Part shown: in pieces, positions 1-11,300 of the stretch
Layout of the letters: every line of letters starts with the position of its first letter
How positions within the stretch are numbered: the first letter of the stretch is position 1
NCBI GenBank assembly: GCA_017655985.1
Contig: JACJVS010000004.1
Span: 1,054,001 to 1,118,000 of the forward strand
Reading direction: 5' to 3'
DNA length: 64,000 bases
Source of the DNA: Incumbomyces delicatus
Taxonomy: Eukaryota > Ascomycota > Eurotiomycetes > Chaetothyriales > Trichomeriaceae
The notes under the pieces: generated by a model
Databases searched by the model: none
Seen by the model: the letters and a program-made list of their open reading frames with translations, nothing else
Told to the model about the DNA's origin: nothing
Translations under genes and position numbers: made by a program

Positions 1-1158
1 CTGGAGAACACCAGAGTGACTTGTATGCTCAGAGAGATGGTTTTGTTCTTTTAAGCCTCCGTTCTTGAAGGCTCCTGCTTCTTCGTCACAGTCCCAAAAG
101 TCGAAGAACGGGCCGTCGATGCATGTTCCTTCCGGCTTGTGTAGCGGTACATGCGTGAGGAGGAGGGTAAAGGTCGTGTTACGTGATTCTACCGGATGAA
201 GACGAGAGGTAATCAAGGTGTTGAGATAGTTGAGTGTCTCACGTTGGACCGAGTCGTACAGCGCGGGTGTATCGAGGATCATCGAGTTTAGTACGATCAG
301 GTGGATCGACGGTGTGTCCAAGCCTGCCGAAGTATGGTTGTCTGGGATGCAATGCGCTGGGTAGGAGAAGTGGATGTCCCAGTTGGCTTTGCCAAAGGTT
401 CTTTCGAATCGATCAATACGGGACGGTGAAATGTCACCCGCATAGCCAATGTCGTGGTTGCCGGCTATGTTGATGACTTGTTTGCTCCAATCGTCGATCG
501 CAGACCCGAGTGGTATGGCGGACTGTAAGTCCTTCTCTTGTTCGTGCTGCTTCATAAACTTCTCATCCACCTTCCGCGATCCGGCCAGGACGCGATTCCA
601 GTATCGCCAGCCTCTCCATTCGAATTCATCGTCGCTGACCCATTGGCTGCCGAGCAAGTCCCCCAGCACGGTCACATGGGTCGGCTTTGTCCACCAATGT
701 AGGGTGCGGTAGATGTGTGCCAGGTAATAGTCGTTTCCAAACAGATCCAGCGTCTTTCGCGCAGCCCACAGCGCCCTCGGGATGTCTTCGAGGATCAGTT
801 CCTTCGCCGCGCCTACCAAAACGTCCCGATAGTCCTGAAAATGCGCATCTTGGAGTTTCCTCCAATGCGAACCAACTCTGGCAATCAACGCTTCGTCGGG
901 ATCCGGTAACGAGCTGTCGCCTTCCAACTGTGGATCGGCAAGCACCAGAAGGCGAAACGGTGCTATCGAGGGATCATTCTGTCCAAGCTGGCCACGATGT
1001 AGTGCTATCGTGTTCTTGAAGCCATCCCGGCCGACGCCAGAGATGCCAGGAAATGCGCAACCAAAAACGACGGGATAGAAGTAGAGGTATGTTGTTGATA
1101 CAGCAGCCAGAAGAACGACGATACGCTTCAGCAAGAAAAAGACATGCTGCAAGGACAT
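1..1158 (-). CDS. Ted1/Cdc1-like metallophosphoesterase (3' part missing)
   Basis: The minus frame is open from an ATG at 1158 to the window edge (386 codons, C-terminus cut off). An in-frame stop lies about 90 bp upstream with no other ATG, which fixes the start. A hydrophobic segment at residues about 6-30 suggests an ER membrane anchor. Metallophosphoesterase blocks are seen in order: LVLADPQLEG, VLGDLLGSQWVSDDE, AGNHDIGYAGDISP and LLLTHVPLHKPEG, giving the Asp, Asn and His metal ligands. The wording of these blocks is that of the Ted1/Cdc1/PGAP5 group, which removes ethanolamine phosphate from GPI anchors in the ER or Golgi. Which of the two yeast paralogues it matches cannot be told here. 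No intron is needed in the visible part. Confidence 0.88.
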   Translation of the reverse strand, partial: MSLQHVFFLLKRIVVLLAAVSTTYLYFYPVVFGCAFPGISGVGRDGFKNTIALHRGQLGQNDPSIAPFRLLVLADPQLEGDSSLPDPDEALIARVGSHWRKLQDAHFQDYRDVLVGAAKELILEDIPRALWAARKTLDLFGNDYYLAHIYRTLHWWTKPTHVTVLGDLLGSQWVSDDEFEWRGWRYWNRVLAGSRKVDEKFMKQHEQEKDLQSAIPLGSAIDDWSKQVINIAGNHDIGYAGDISPSRIDRFERTFGKANWDIHFSYPAHCIPDNHTSAGLDTPSIHLIVLNSMILDTPALYDSVQRETLNYLNTLITSRLHPVESRNTTFTLLLTHVPLHKPEGTCIDGPFFDFWDCDEEAGAFKNGGLKEQNHLSEHTSHSGVLQ

Positions 1159-1391
1159 GAGGTACAGCTGTCTTTGATCGTACCATGTTCCGAATATGCC
1201 CTCCCCCAGTTTATGTTTGTGGTTTGCCGGATTGGGAGACGGAAATACTTTTCACCGAGTATGATTTAGTGTTGCCTCCAAAAACCTGGTCGTCATTGAT
1301 CACGATAACGCTGGTGCCAAACTCCTAGCTAATCATTTTATGTCTTGAAATACTACAAGAATTGCACTTGTACACCGTCGTATCTCCAGCC
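1159..1391. other. Intergenic region between divergent genes
   Basis: The 233 bp between the minus-strand phosphoesterase and the plus-strand SRPBCC gene must hold both promoters. No specific site was recognised. Confidence 0.5.
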
Positions 1392-1928
1392 ATGTCGATG
1401 ATATATCCGGGCGACGACATTATTCCCGATGCTGTAATGATCTACGACCGCAAACGTCTCATCAGAGCTCCTCCAGAGCAGGTTTTCCCGTGGCTTGTTC
1501 AGCTAGGCGCCGGGCGAGCTGGCTGGTATCTAACGGCCTTTTGGGAGCGTGTCTTCCCACCTACTTGGCGTGGCGCACGCGCAATCAACCCAGAATGGCA
1601 AAACCTCAAGCCAGGCGACCGCGTAGAAGACTACAAGATGGGAATGGGCGAGGGAGAGTTCTTCAGTGTGGTGTCTATATCTCCTCCCACATCACTCGTC
1701 TACATCAGCGAGCGTTTGGGCACCACCTTCACCTGGACTCTAATGTGTCATGAAACAGGTCAAGGCGGCAAAGACACCGAGGTCCATCTGCGGTTTCGAG
1801 GTCGCATACGTCGGACCGGCTGGCAGAGAAGACTGATTGTGTGGGGTGGAGACTGGATCGATTGGATCTTCACTGAACCAATGCTGAGCGGTCTTGCTGA
1901 AAGGTGCGAGAAACCACATCGACTATGA
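1392..1928 (+). CDS. Small SRPBCC-fold (START/polyketide cyclase-like) protein
   Basis: Intronless frame of 178 residues from the ATG at 1392; the longer open frame starts with a TTG, which is not used in fungi. The N-terminal part (RLIRAPPEQVFPWLVQLGAG, then RAGWY) and the GDRVEDY and GEGEFF stretches match the pattern of SRPBCC-superfamily proteins, which form a helix-grip pocket for lipids or other hydrophobic ligands. The closest such proteins I know of are bacterial (actinobacterial and others), so lateral origin is possible but unproven. No signal peptide or membrane helix is seen. The ligand or reaction is unknown. It stands alone between a divergent phosphoesterase and a co-directional beta-glucosidase about 1 kb away. 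Confidence 0.65.
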   Translation: MSMIYPGDDIIPDAVMIYDRKRLIRAPPEQVFPWLVQLGAGRAGWYLTAFWERVFPPTWRGARAINPEWQNLKPGDRVEDYKMGMGEGEFFSVVSISPPTSLVYISERLGTTFTWTLMCHETGQGGKDTEVHLRFRGRIRRTGWQRRLIVWGGDWIDWIFTEPMLSGLAERCEKPHRL

Positions 1929-2973
1929 TGAATGCTAATCGAATGCTATCGTGCTCCTTTTCTTTCCATACACAGTGCTTCTGGCACCCTTCCAGATTCC
2001 ATTGAGATACATCTGACTTCCTTGGTGACCATGATCTGGTGAACTCTGGTAGCTGAAATTTGATGATGCAAGGATTGAGATTCTCGTGTATGAGCTTCCA
2101 CCAGCCGCAAATGGAACCCTCCACCAACTCACAAAGACACGTCTTCGAAGCATCGCGGCGTGGGACACGCCCATATCAAAGTCAAGTGTCTTTGCATGCC
2201 ATCTCGTATACAACACCCGGGCTCTGCCATGAATGACTCACAACACATATAGCCACCATACATCCTTCTATCGATTCTACACACTATACACAGGTCTATT
2301 TTAAGCAGAGTTGTCGGTATCACAAACCTACTAAAGTAACCAAATCAACTTTCTTTCCGCCTTCTCTGCCGCAGTTTCGCCAGCATTTACCGCTTCTTGA
2401 CAAACTCGATCTGTTATCTCACAAGGCTAAGCTCGATCCGTTATACGAATTTTGTCAGGCAAAAACTGCCTATCCAATAAGCTTGACGATGTCGGATGTA
2501 CATTTAGCAAAGTGTAGCGACTTTCGTTACAACAAACTTCCGGCAGCTTTCACCAAAATTCTATGGGCTCGCAGCATCTCCTCTCTAGTCTTTTTGTTAA
2601 TTATCGATGATAAGCCAAGCTATTGCCAAGCCTCGATCCACATTGGCCGTCATCGCTGTGATTGGGTGAGACGCACTGGAAGTACTTGATGACAACTTCA
2701 CCAGAATAACCTCGCTACACCGCAACATACCTGTGCTCGAAGAAAGTTTGCGACGGAATTATGCCCGATACATCATGTCGATCACGTGGGGCAGAGCTTT
2801 TCAAGCTCCAGGACAATACTTTTCTAAAAGATAAAGCTTGCTTCTCGCTGGCTTTTTTGACCAAAAAGCCGTCCGAGGTAGAGAGCTTCTCCATGGCCAG
2901 CCTGGAACCTTGAGACCAGGACTCCAAATATCCGTTATTTCCAGTCTGCACTGCATTCGTCTACTGTTCCGCG
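1929..2973. other. Intergenic, no gene seen
   Basis: About 1 kb upstream of the beta-glucosidase. Only short frames without family features occur on either strand. It presumably contains the beta-glucosidase promoter. Confidence 0.5.
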
Positions 2974-5592
2974 ATGACAAAACCCTTGGTTATAGGCTCA
3001 GCCTTGTTGTTGGTTCAGCACGCTGCCGGCCAATCTCAAATCACGAATGATACTGTCTTCTATGGCCTAAGCGAGCCTGTGTATCCGTCGCCGCAGATTC
3101 AAGGTCTAGGTGACTGGGCGACAGCTTTTAGCGAAGCACAAGCCTTTGTTTCTCAATTAACAATAGAAGAGAAGACAAATCTTACCTCTGGATACACTGA
3201 ACTGCAAAATGGATGTAGTGGAAATATATATGCTATCGACCGGCTCGGTTTTCCAGGGCTTTGCATAGCCGATGCCGGAAATGGAGTGAGGGGCACCGAT
3301 TTCGTGAATGGATATGCTTCTGGAATCCACGTCGGCGCTTCTTGGAATAGAGCGCTTACGTACCAACGTGGCGTAGATATGGGTGGAGAGTTCAGGCGAA
3401 AAGGTTGGTCCCCTCCTGATGAAGGTAGTGAATAAGTGCGTTTCTACGTCGTTCGACCTTTATTACCTGAATCGAGCTTAAAATTCACGCATCACCATCA
3501 ATCGGCATGCTTTGGCTGAACATGCGTTGGCTGGTATTTCTTTTGCTAATTCGCGCCTCAGGTGCCCATATTCAACTTGGGCCTGTGGTCGGACCTCTTG
3601 GCCGGATTGCCGAAGGCGGGCGGAATTGGGAGGGCTTCAGCAATGACCCTTATCTTTCTGGAATTCTGACCGCTCAGCATATTAGAGGTAACGAAGCCTT
3701 CTCCTCAAATAGTTTCGCTGGAAGAACAGTGCTGACAGCCGAGCGCAGGCTTTCAGACGAATGGTGTCGGTACTTGCACGAAACATTTGATTGCAAACGA
3801 ACAAGAAACTGAGCGACAACCATCGACGTCTAGCCAAAACGAAACTATTGAGAGCCTGAGTACAAACATCGACGACGCCACTATGCATGAGCTCTACGCA
3901 TGGCCTTTCGTTGATGCTGTCCATGCCGGCACCGTGTCCATTATGTGCTCGTACCAACGCATCAACAATAGCTACGGCTGTCAGAATAGCAAGCTCATGA
4001 ACGGAATACTGAAGGAAGAGCTTGGTTTTCAGGGGTTTGTTATGTCGGATTGGTTCGCCCAGCATTCAGGTGTGGCTGCAGCAGAATCAGGAATGGATAT
4101 GACGATGCCTAGTGGGTTGCTTTATTGGGGCACGAATCTTACTCTTGCTGTAGAGAACGGCACGCTCCCAGAGTCTCGATTAGACGATATGGCGACTCGA
4201 GTCATGGCGACATGGTTCTATACCAACCAAAACCAGAACTTCACCGAGCGAGGTATCGGCTTCCCCGTAAGTTTGCTGGTACCTCATCGAATAGTGAATG
4301 CCCGCGATCCATCGGCCAACGCTGGTCTACTTCAGGCTGCCGTCGAAGGCCATGTGCTAGTCAAGAACACGAACGGCACTCTGCCTCTACGGAATCCGAA
4401 AACTCTATCGGTCTATGGTTATGACGCGACCGTTCCCAGGTCCTTCACTCCTGTTCCGGGCCTTTCGGATTGGGGCACTGGACTGCCTGGTAGTGGCTCG
4501 CAAGCTGTTCTTTGCGGATTTAGTGAAATTTTTGGGCCATGTCCCGAATTCGTTGGCTACTCCCTTAACGGGACAGTCTACACAGGCGGTGGAAGTGGCG
4601 CAACCACGCCAGCGTATATTTCTGCTCCATTGGATGCCCTGCAGGCAAGGGCGATTGAAGATGGGGACACCATTCTGTTCTGGGACACTATCAATTCCAC
4701 CGCTGTTATAGCTGCGGAGTCGGACGCATGCCTTGTCTTTATCAACGCAGAGGCCAGCGAGGGTGTCGACCGTCCAGGCCTGTACGACTCCTTTTCGGAC
4801 GACTGGGTCACCAACGTGGCAAACCATTGCTCAAACACGATTGTCGTCATGCACAACGCCGGTATCCGCCTCGTCGACGCCTGGGTTGACCACCCCAACG
4901 TCACAGCGGTGATCTTCGCCCACCTGCCGGGCCAAGACAGCGGTCGCGCTCTCGTCTCCATTCTCTATGGAGATGTTTCACCCTCAGGCAAACTCCCGTA
5001 CACGGTCGCTCGCAACGAGAGCGATTACGGCGCCCTTCAATCACCCTGGCCCGTTGGCGAAGAAGGCAGCGAATACCAGCTCTTCCCGCAAGACAACTTC
5101 ACTGAAGGCGTCTACATCGACTACCGTGCCTTCGATGCACAGAACATCACCCCTCGATATGAATTTGGCTTTGGTCTGACATACACCACGTTCAACTACT
5201 CCGACCTAAGCATACCCGCGGTTGTCGGTGGAAATCTCCCTGCCTACCCCACCGGCGCCATCATCCCAGGTGGCCACGCTGACTTGTTCGACAACGTCAT
5301 CACCATCACCGCGACAGTTACAAACACTGGGGAAGTTGCCGCCGCTGAAGTCGCACAACTGTACCTTGGCATTCCCGCCGCAGGCCAACCGGTCCGTCAA
5401 CTCAGAGGCTTCGACAAGGTCTTCTTGCAACCTGGCGAGTCGCAGACCGTCAACTTCCCGCTCAGAAGGCGGGATTGCAGTGTTTGGGACGTGGTTGCGC
5501 AGCAGTGGAGGATCGTGAATGGACAAGCGTACTCGGTCAGCGTGGGTGCGAGTAGCAGAGACCTACCACTGACGGGGAGTTTTACGTTGTGA
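2974..5592 (+). CDS. Secreted GH3 beta-glucosidase
   Basis: Three exons fit: 2974-3403, 3562-3687 and 3749-5592 (799 residues). The N-terminus is a signal peptide (MTKPLVIGSALLLVQHAAGQ). GH3 landmarks appear in order: GLCIADAGNGVRGTDF, QLGPVVGPLGRIAEGGRNWE, DPYLSGILTAQHIRG joined to GVGTCTKHLIANEQE, and GFQGFVMSDWF with the catalytic nucleophile Asp at about residue 286. Then come the alpha/beta sandwich (EGHVLVKNTNGTLPL) and a C-terminal fibronectin III-like domain. Intron 2 (61 bp, with a CTGAC branch site) is firm. Intron 1 has a weak donor (GTTGGT); a second donor at 3425 keeps phase and would add seven residues. The enzyme hydrolyses cellobiose and other beta-glucosides outside the cell. 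Several N-glycosylation sequons are visible. Confidence 0.93.
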
Positions 5593-5995
5593 TGCAGTTT
5601 TCTTTGCTGAGTGGCACTATTCCACTTGTTCTTAGATGAGAAAAATGACGATGACGATGGCGATGAAAATTACAACGACGATGACGGATAACGATGACGA
5701 TGTAACGAATTGATGAGCCAGAGAAAGAAACGCAAAGACAACGACCAAGTGATGTCTAACTAGCAGCAAGAGCCAGACAGGGGCATTAGCATATACCTCA
5801 AATACCATACTACTACATTCGGTGGTCGTTGAAGCCAACGCAACGCTCCTATCTTCACAAGCACCAGCTTCCTATGACAAATTTGTCTGTAATGTGTCAA
5901 GTTAGATCACATTCGAACCACCTCGCAGAACAAAACATCACGATTAATGTCTATTGCATCTACCATCGATAGTGGACACGAAAAATTGTCATTAT
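5593..5995. other. Intergenic with GAC/GAT-rich simple sequence
   Basis: About 400 bp between convergent gene ends. A GATGAC-type purine-rich stretch occupies roughly 5638-5705; nothing else is seen. Confidence 0.5.
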
Positions 5996-7724
5996 TCATT
6001 GACCCAGCTTCAGTAAGAGCGCAACGAGTCCTATAAAGAAACATCCAACGCTCCAAGCCGTGGCCCAGTCCTTAAAAACAAGCTTAGCCAGGGGCACCAC
6101 GAGGATCAGCGCCAGAGCTGAAAATAGCAAAATGAAGTCCCAAAAATCGTCGGCTGTGTCAATGTAGAGGGCTTCGAAATCTACCTCTCCGAGTCGTTGG
6201 CAGTGCCACACATTGATTGCCGCGAGAATATCTCTGTTTGGTCACTGGTCAGCGATCACGCTGCAAATATTTGTCTCGATCAAGATTGCTTACTGGTGAC
6301 TGTAAATCAGATTGTTGTCTTCCAACAGATGCTGTGACTCAGCGAGTGTTGGATAGAGAAATGCCAGTCTTAGGAATGGTTGCACGTCTAGGCGCCTCAG
6401 TCGTCTCTCTGCTTGATTCCTAACGGATTCGGGACATTCGGTACAATCCAACTGATAGCTAATGCAGTTACTGTAACATAAGGTCCTGCCAGTCAAAGAG
6501 TCGTAGCGGCAGGGAAACTCTTGTGGCACGTAGCCCTCGCGTATTGCCTCGAGACGAGCCCTCTCTTTGGCGAGTCCTATTTGGTTTCAAATCCCTATGA
6601 AGGAAATGTGACGAATAGAACCCGGGTTTCTCCCTAGCGCTTTCCCAGTGATAGCAATCTAAGATGTTAGAAGAAGCATCTTGCAGTATGTGCAGATTAG
6701 TGACCTACTTTGACACGCCAGACATCTCTGGCGCCGAATTTGGGAATCCATCTTCGCCATAGGCTTTGGGATGCATGGTATGCATCGCGAATCTCTCGCC
6801 AGATGGTCACTGCGTCCGCAAAATTGGGAACCTCGACTGCCAGGATCCTACAGTGGTTTTGCCGCCCTAGCAGATGAAGACGTGAGAACTATCTGAGCCA
6901 TTAACCCCCGTCAGCGCCCCTAATTGTTCTAAAATGTTTTTTCGACAATCATAATGCTTCCGCGTACGAGCATCTATGGGAAGGTCGAAATGAGTCTTTC
7001 ATCTAGGCATTTCGTCGTCGTGTACCTTGTGCATCACTCGTGCCCATAGCAGATGCTGGCCTGGGTGTGGTTGGCTTGGGCTGGTCCTGGTGTTGCTGGC
7101 TCCGCAGTCCGGTTGTATGTTGTTTGCATTTTAGCAATTCAACGTTAGGGGTCAATCCTTTACGCAAAGGAAGAGTTATCCAAAAGTTGTGACCTCTTTC
7201 CACAAAATAGTCCAGGATGTTCTCGAAAATTGGAAAACTGCCGCTTTCAGGTAAATTGAGATATAGGATCAAGCCACCACGGTCTCGTTGACGATACTTC
7301 GCTCCATTGGGTGTGACAGCTTGCTCATCTTCACTGACAGTCTGGGTAGTTCTTGGTAGCCTTAACGAAGCATGTTCAGGATAACAAAGCTCGAGATCTA
7401 TTTTTGCAGTAGTCCTTTCATGGCTGACTCAAAGGAGCTTGCTTTGGCTTGAATAAATTCAAAGTAGACCGGACGATTCAGGCATCGCCTCAAATAGGAC
7501 TTCGCCAATTCTGAGGCTGACTTGGCTATGCAGCCGTGTTGAATTGTGTAAACAGCAAGGCAGACTCGTACCTGCCCCAGCTCACTGTAAGTGTCAGCCA
7601 GGAAATTGATTGGTCGGTGCAGCGAGGCTGAAGTTCAAGTCATCGTCGATCCAATTCGATAAGACCATGTCGATCGCCGGATCGAGGACTTACCCGTGCG
7701 AATACTCAACGCGTGATTGTTCAT
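5996..7724 (-). pseudogene. Frameshifted six-exon gene for a C-terminal two-helix membrane protein
   Basis: Six exons chain together: 7724-7694, 7627-7026, 6866-6709, 6658-6622, 6576-6294 and 6233-5996. Introns are 66, 159, 50, 45 and 60 bp; donors include GTAAGT and GTAAGC, and the 45-bp one is weak (GTTCTA). In exon 2 the frame breaks at a run of five A (7401-7405): reading normally gives a TAG at 7400-7398 after about 86 residues. A single extra base there restores one frame through all later introns, with every intron phase then consistent, for a product of about 449 residues. Readable parts include NFLADTYSELGQ, LYLNLPESGSFPIFENILDY and RGHNFWITLPL. The C-terminus has two hydrophobic helices (IDTADDFWDFILLFSALALI onward and ATAWSVGCFFIGLVALLL). 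I do not recognise the family; it resembles fungal-specific membrane proteins of unknown role. It is either a young pseudogene or a one-base consensus error. Confidence 0.7.
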
Positions 7725-8330
7725 GTCTCTTGGTCAGCCTTACAATCGAGCACCACATTCAGAGAGAGAACAATTCTGACTGGCGGATGGACGAGGTGGG
7801 CTACGGTATGAACCGGTGAGGATATGCTTTGCTGGGCTCATTGGTTAGATAGTAGAATCTCCCCTGGAAACCCCAGACTGTTCGCACAAGTCCTCTGACT
7901 ACGTGATGGTGACGACGAAGGTCATAACGAGAAAGCAAGCAGCACAACAAGCTGCGGGAGTGCGGCAGTGTATGAAAGCTAAGAACAGTAAAGCACAGGG
8001 TAAGGGAATTAATTAATTATATGAGCTTTCCAAAATTGGGCTGAAGGGTGCCGAAATCTAGATTTTTAGGCTGTAGTTGTGAGTTCCCTTATTTCGTCCT
8101 TCTTGGCTCCGAGAAAAATGACCCGCAGACGAATAAATTTTTTTGGTTGTGGCGGTCTATTTTGCTATATCCATTCTTGAGTTCATGTAACCGTTCTTGA
8201 CCTTTTCTCTCGAGTCCACTTGTGGAGAGCTGTGGGGGTGTTCGTAATACCACTATCCAAACCTGTTGGAAAATCAAATCGACTTGCAAAGTCTCCCCGT
8301 TCAAGGCGGCTTATCTTCCCCATACTCCGT
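7725..8330. other. Intergenic, no gene seen
   Basis: About 600 bp between two minus-strand genes. Only short, featureless frames occur. It should hold the promoter of the frameshifted gene and the 3' end of the CorA-like gene. Confidence 0.5.
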
Positions 8331-11300
8331 TCAGCCATTCAAGCTTCCAGCTTCCAGTTCTCTGTCATTGCTGTTGGTATGGCCTACTTTCGATACCATT
8401 TTCCGGAACGGGTTCCGATGACTAACTCCGCCGCCAGGAGCTGTCATCCTGGTGTTATTAAGACGCGCGTTTGGATGCGTTGATCTTTGTGCACCTCCTG
8501 CATTTGGTGGTGAGCCATTGTAACTGCCCTCTCTAGAAGCGCCAGGAAGACCATGTCCGCCATCATGAATGGTCTTGAACATTGGCCTTACAACCTTGGG
8601 TCCATACACTATAAGGAACGTGGGGATGAAAACAATGGCCGCCGCAATGAATATGCTCAATGCCATCTTTCCATTCGGCACTCCACTCGTGCTCATTGTC
8701 GCTGCCCCAAATCCCAGTGGCAGGAAGACGACGGTGATGTATGTGAAAAGCCGGACATTCTCGGCGCTCTGGAAGCTCAGGTCATTGCGCGTGGACTCGA
8801 GCCTGCGGGCGAGGGAATCCCGGAGGGACTGGATCTTGGAATGATAGCGTTCAAGATCACGGATCTTACGATTGTTGGCGGTCGTTATCTTTGTGATCGC
8901 GGAACGGTATTTGCTCTCATCACTGCGCGTCCAGCGCGGGCGTTCGGGTTCTCGGTCGTGTTCACGTGTCTTCCATAGACCAATTGTGTTGAGTGTTTCC
9001 TTCAGATCTTCTTCCATGATTTGCAGTGTGTACTGGAACGGAGGCCACTGTTTTCTGAACTCTAGATAGGCTTGGTTGTCCATCTCTGACGAGAAGATGG
9101 CATTGGAGTTCGGCAAAATATCTGAGGAACTTGGAGAAGTGCTGGTGCAATTCTCGGTTGGGAGGAGGCTCTCCAGGTGTTTATCAACGTTTTGAAGCAT
9201 CTCTCTGTATCTTCCAATGATCTTCTCTAGCATCCTATCAAAGAGGATTAGCTCTAGTACCTTTCGCTGCCGCCAGTGCTTTCCTTCTAACTTTTCTTCT
9301 AATTTGATTTCGGGAATTCGATCTTTGAAAAGTGCCCGGAAGTGGTTCAGGAACGTTTCCTGGTCGTGAGCATTGCGCCCGATTTCAATATTATCCTGCA
9401 GCAGTCTTTGAAGACGACCATGCAGCTCTCTTTGAAGATCATACACCAGCTCACCTTGAAGATCATCCTTCGGCTCGTACTCAAGGACATGGCAGGTCCA
9501 ATAGCGATCGAAGAAGTCGCCCACAATTCGGAAGCCCATACCAGCCCGTCGCATCCAAAGTACACCTCCGAGAAACCTCAAATCGGCGACCCGAGCATAA
9601 TGTGTAGGGACCAACTGGTAAGAAGATAAATGAAATTCAGTCTTCCAGACATTCAAAGCTGCTGTTGTCTCGTCGGCGAAATATTTTTCCCGGAAAAAGT
9701 GTCTATCGAAGAACAAGGCCATGGATGATGCTTCACTGTTGGGTGAGGCATACAAGCAGAGTAGCCCGAGGTCTCGATCAGCTTTGGGTGACCAAATGAG
9801 TCTTTTCTTGGCCTGTTTTGCTGTCCTTAACTTTCGGAGTTTGTCGTGCATCTGGCGGCTGCTCAAAGCATGAGGAATGCTCAACTGGTGCTGAGCTTTA
9901 GCACTCTTCTCAACGCCAGCTGTAGACTTGTTCTTCTTCGGAACATCGATTATCACCCCTTTCAAGTTATTTACTTCATTCGTAAATAAGCGAGTCGCTT
10001 CGTGGAGTGGAAAACTTCGCTCAAGACCCCACAAGATCTCAAGAAGAGTTTCGGGCGATGGCTTGAAGTCAGGCTCGAAGTTTAGGAAATCAGGCAGATT
10101 ATATAGCCATTCATCTGAAATCTCCACAATACTCTGCTGGTCTATGAGATTGTTGTGTGGCATCGATTTCTTCATTCCTAGGTGTCTATGACCCACAAGT
10201 GGATCTTTTTCCGGTCTGGGTACGGGAGTCGGACGTTCGCTCGCATCATCAGACTGTGTGGAGGGGGGAATCTTTCCACTCTCAATAATCATGCGGACTT
10301 GCCAAAGGATATATAGAGTCTCAAAGCTGGTGTGCCAGAAGAAGTCGCTCCGAGATTCCTCCTGGTAGATTCCTGGTTCCTTTGTTTCCCTATTCAATTT
10401 CCCTGGCAGCATACCACTGGCAGACGAAGCCTTCAGGAGGACTTCCTTGATCGTCTTCAACATTTCTTCAGGTGATTTGCTATTGATCTGGTGGTGTTTG
10501 CTTGCCATCAGTAGTGCCAATGCGTAGCGCAAAGGGTCGTCCCAAGTGGCGTCTTGATTTTCCTCGTGAAATTTCTGAGCATCAATCGTAGCATTCCATA
10601 GATCATCTGAGCTATTGAAGAATGCCTTCTTCATGTCATAGAGGAATCCTGTCTCTGTGTGATAGAACAAAGCTGTATCTCTGCTACGAAGCAGAAACCG
10701 ATTTTCCGATGGCGAACGTGCAATGGCGAGCATGCGCTGTCTCGAAACAGGATTCTGGGTAGTGAATTGCCTAAGAACGACTCGTCGAAATTCGGCAGGA
10801 GAGTAGCCCGAAGTATTTTGTTTTGAGCTTTTTTGGCGTCTTAGTATCCCTTTCGACTTCTCCTGCTTCAGCTCCAGCTCCTCACGCAAACCAAGGTCCT
10901 TGATGACCTGAAGTGCGCTCCATATCCAAACGTGATCCTCTAAACGGTAATTCTGGTACCCTTCACGTGGCATGCCTGCCGTGCGGGAAAAGGCGAAAGA
11001 GCCTCGTTTGTCTTTCTCGTCCAAATGTTCGACCCAAGGACGAACATAAAGACGTAATTGCTTGCATATATCATCACGCATATCGCCAAAAACGGCAGCA
11101 GACTTGGCAAGCTTGAGTACTTGGAATGGCGTGTCGGTTAGCATTGTCAAGTTCAGGGCAGCATCCGAATCATGGGTCAGAATCAGTTTTCCTGTTGCCC
11201 AGTAGTGAGTTCCAAAACATCCATCAACTCTGTGGGCTTGTTTAACCCAAGCCAAATGTTCTCTGCACGTATCTTCAATCCTTTTGAGTAGAACTCGGCG

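Noticed and set aside
5925..5945. TTCGAACC similar to a tRNA T-loop
   Set aside because: No matching acceptor stem, anticodon arm or A box is found at tRNA spacing on either strand.
7513..7568. 46-bp intron GTACGA...GCATAG in exon 2 of the frameshifted gene
   Set aside because: Removing it leads to an early stop and breaks a coding-like stretch; it does not repair the frame.
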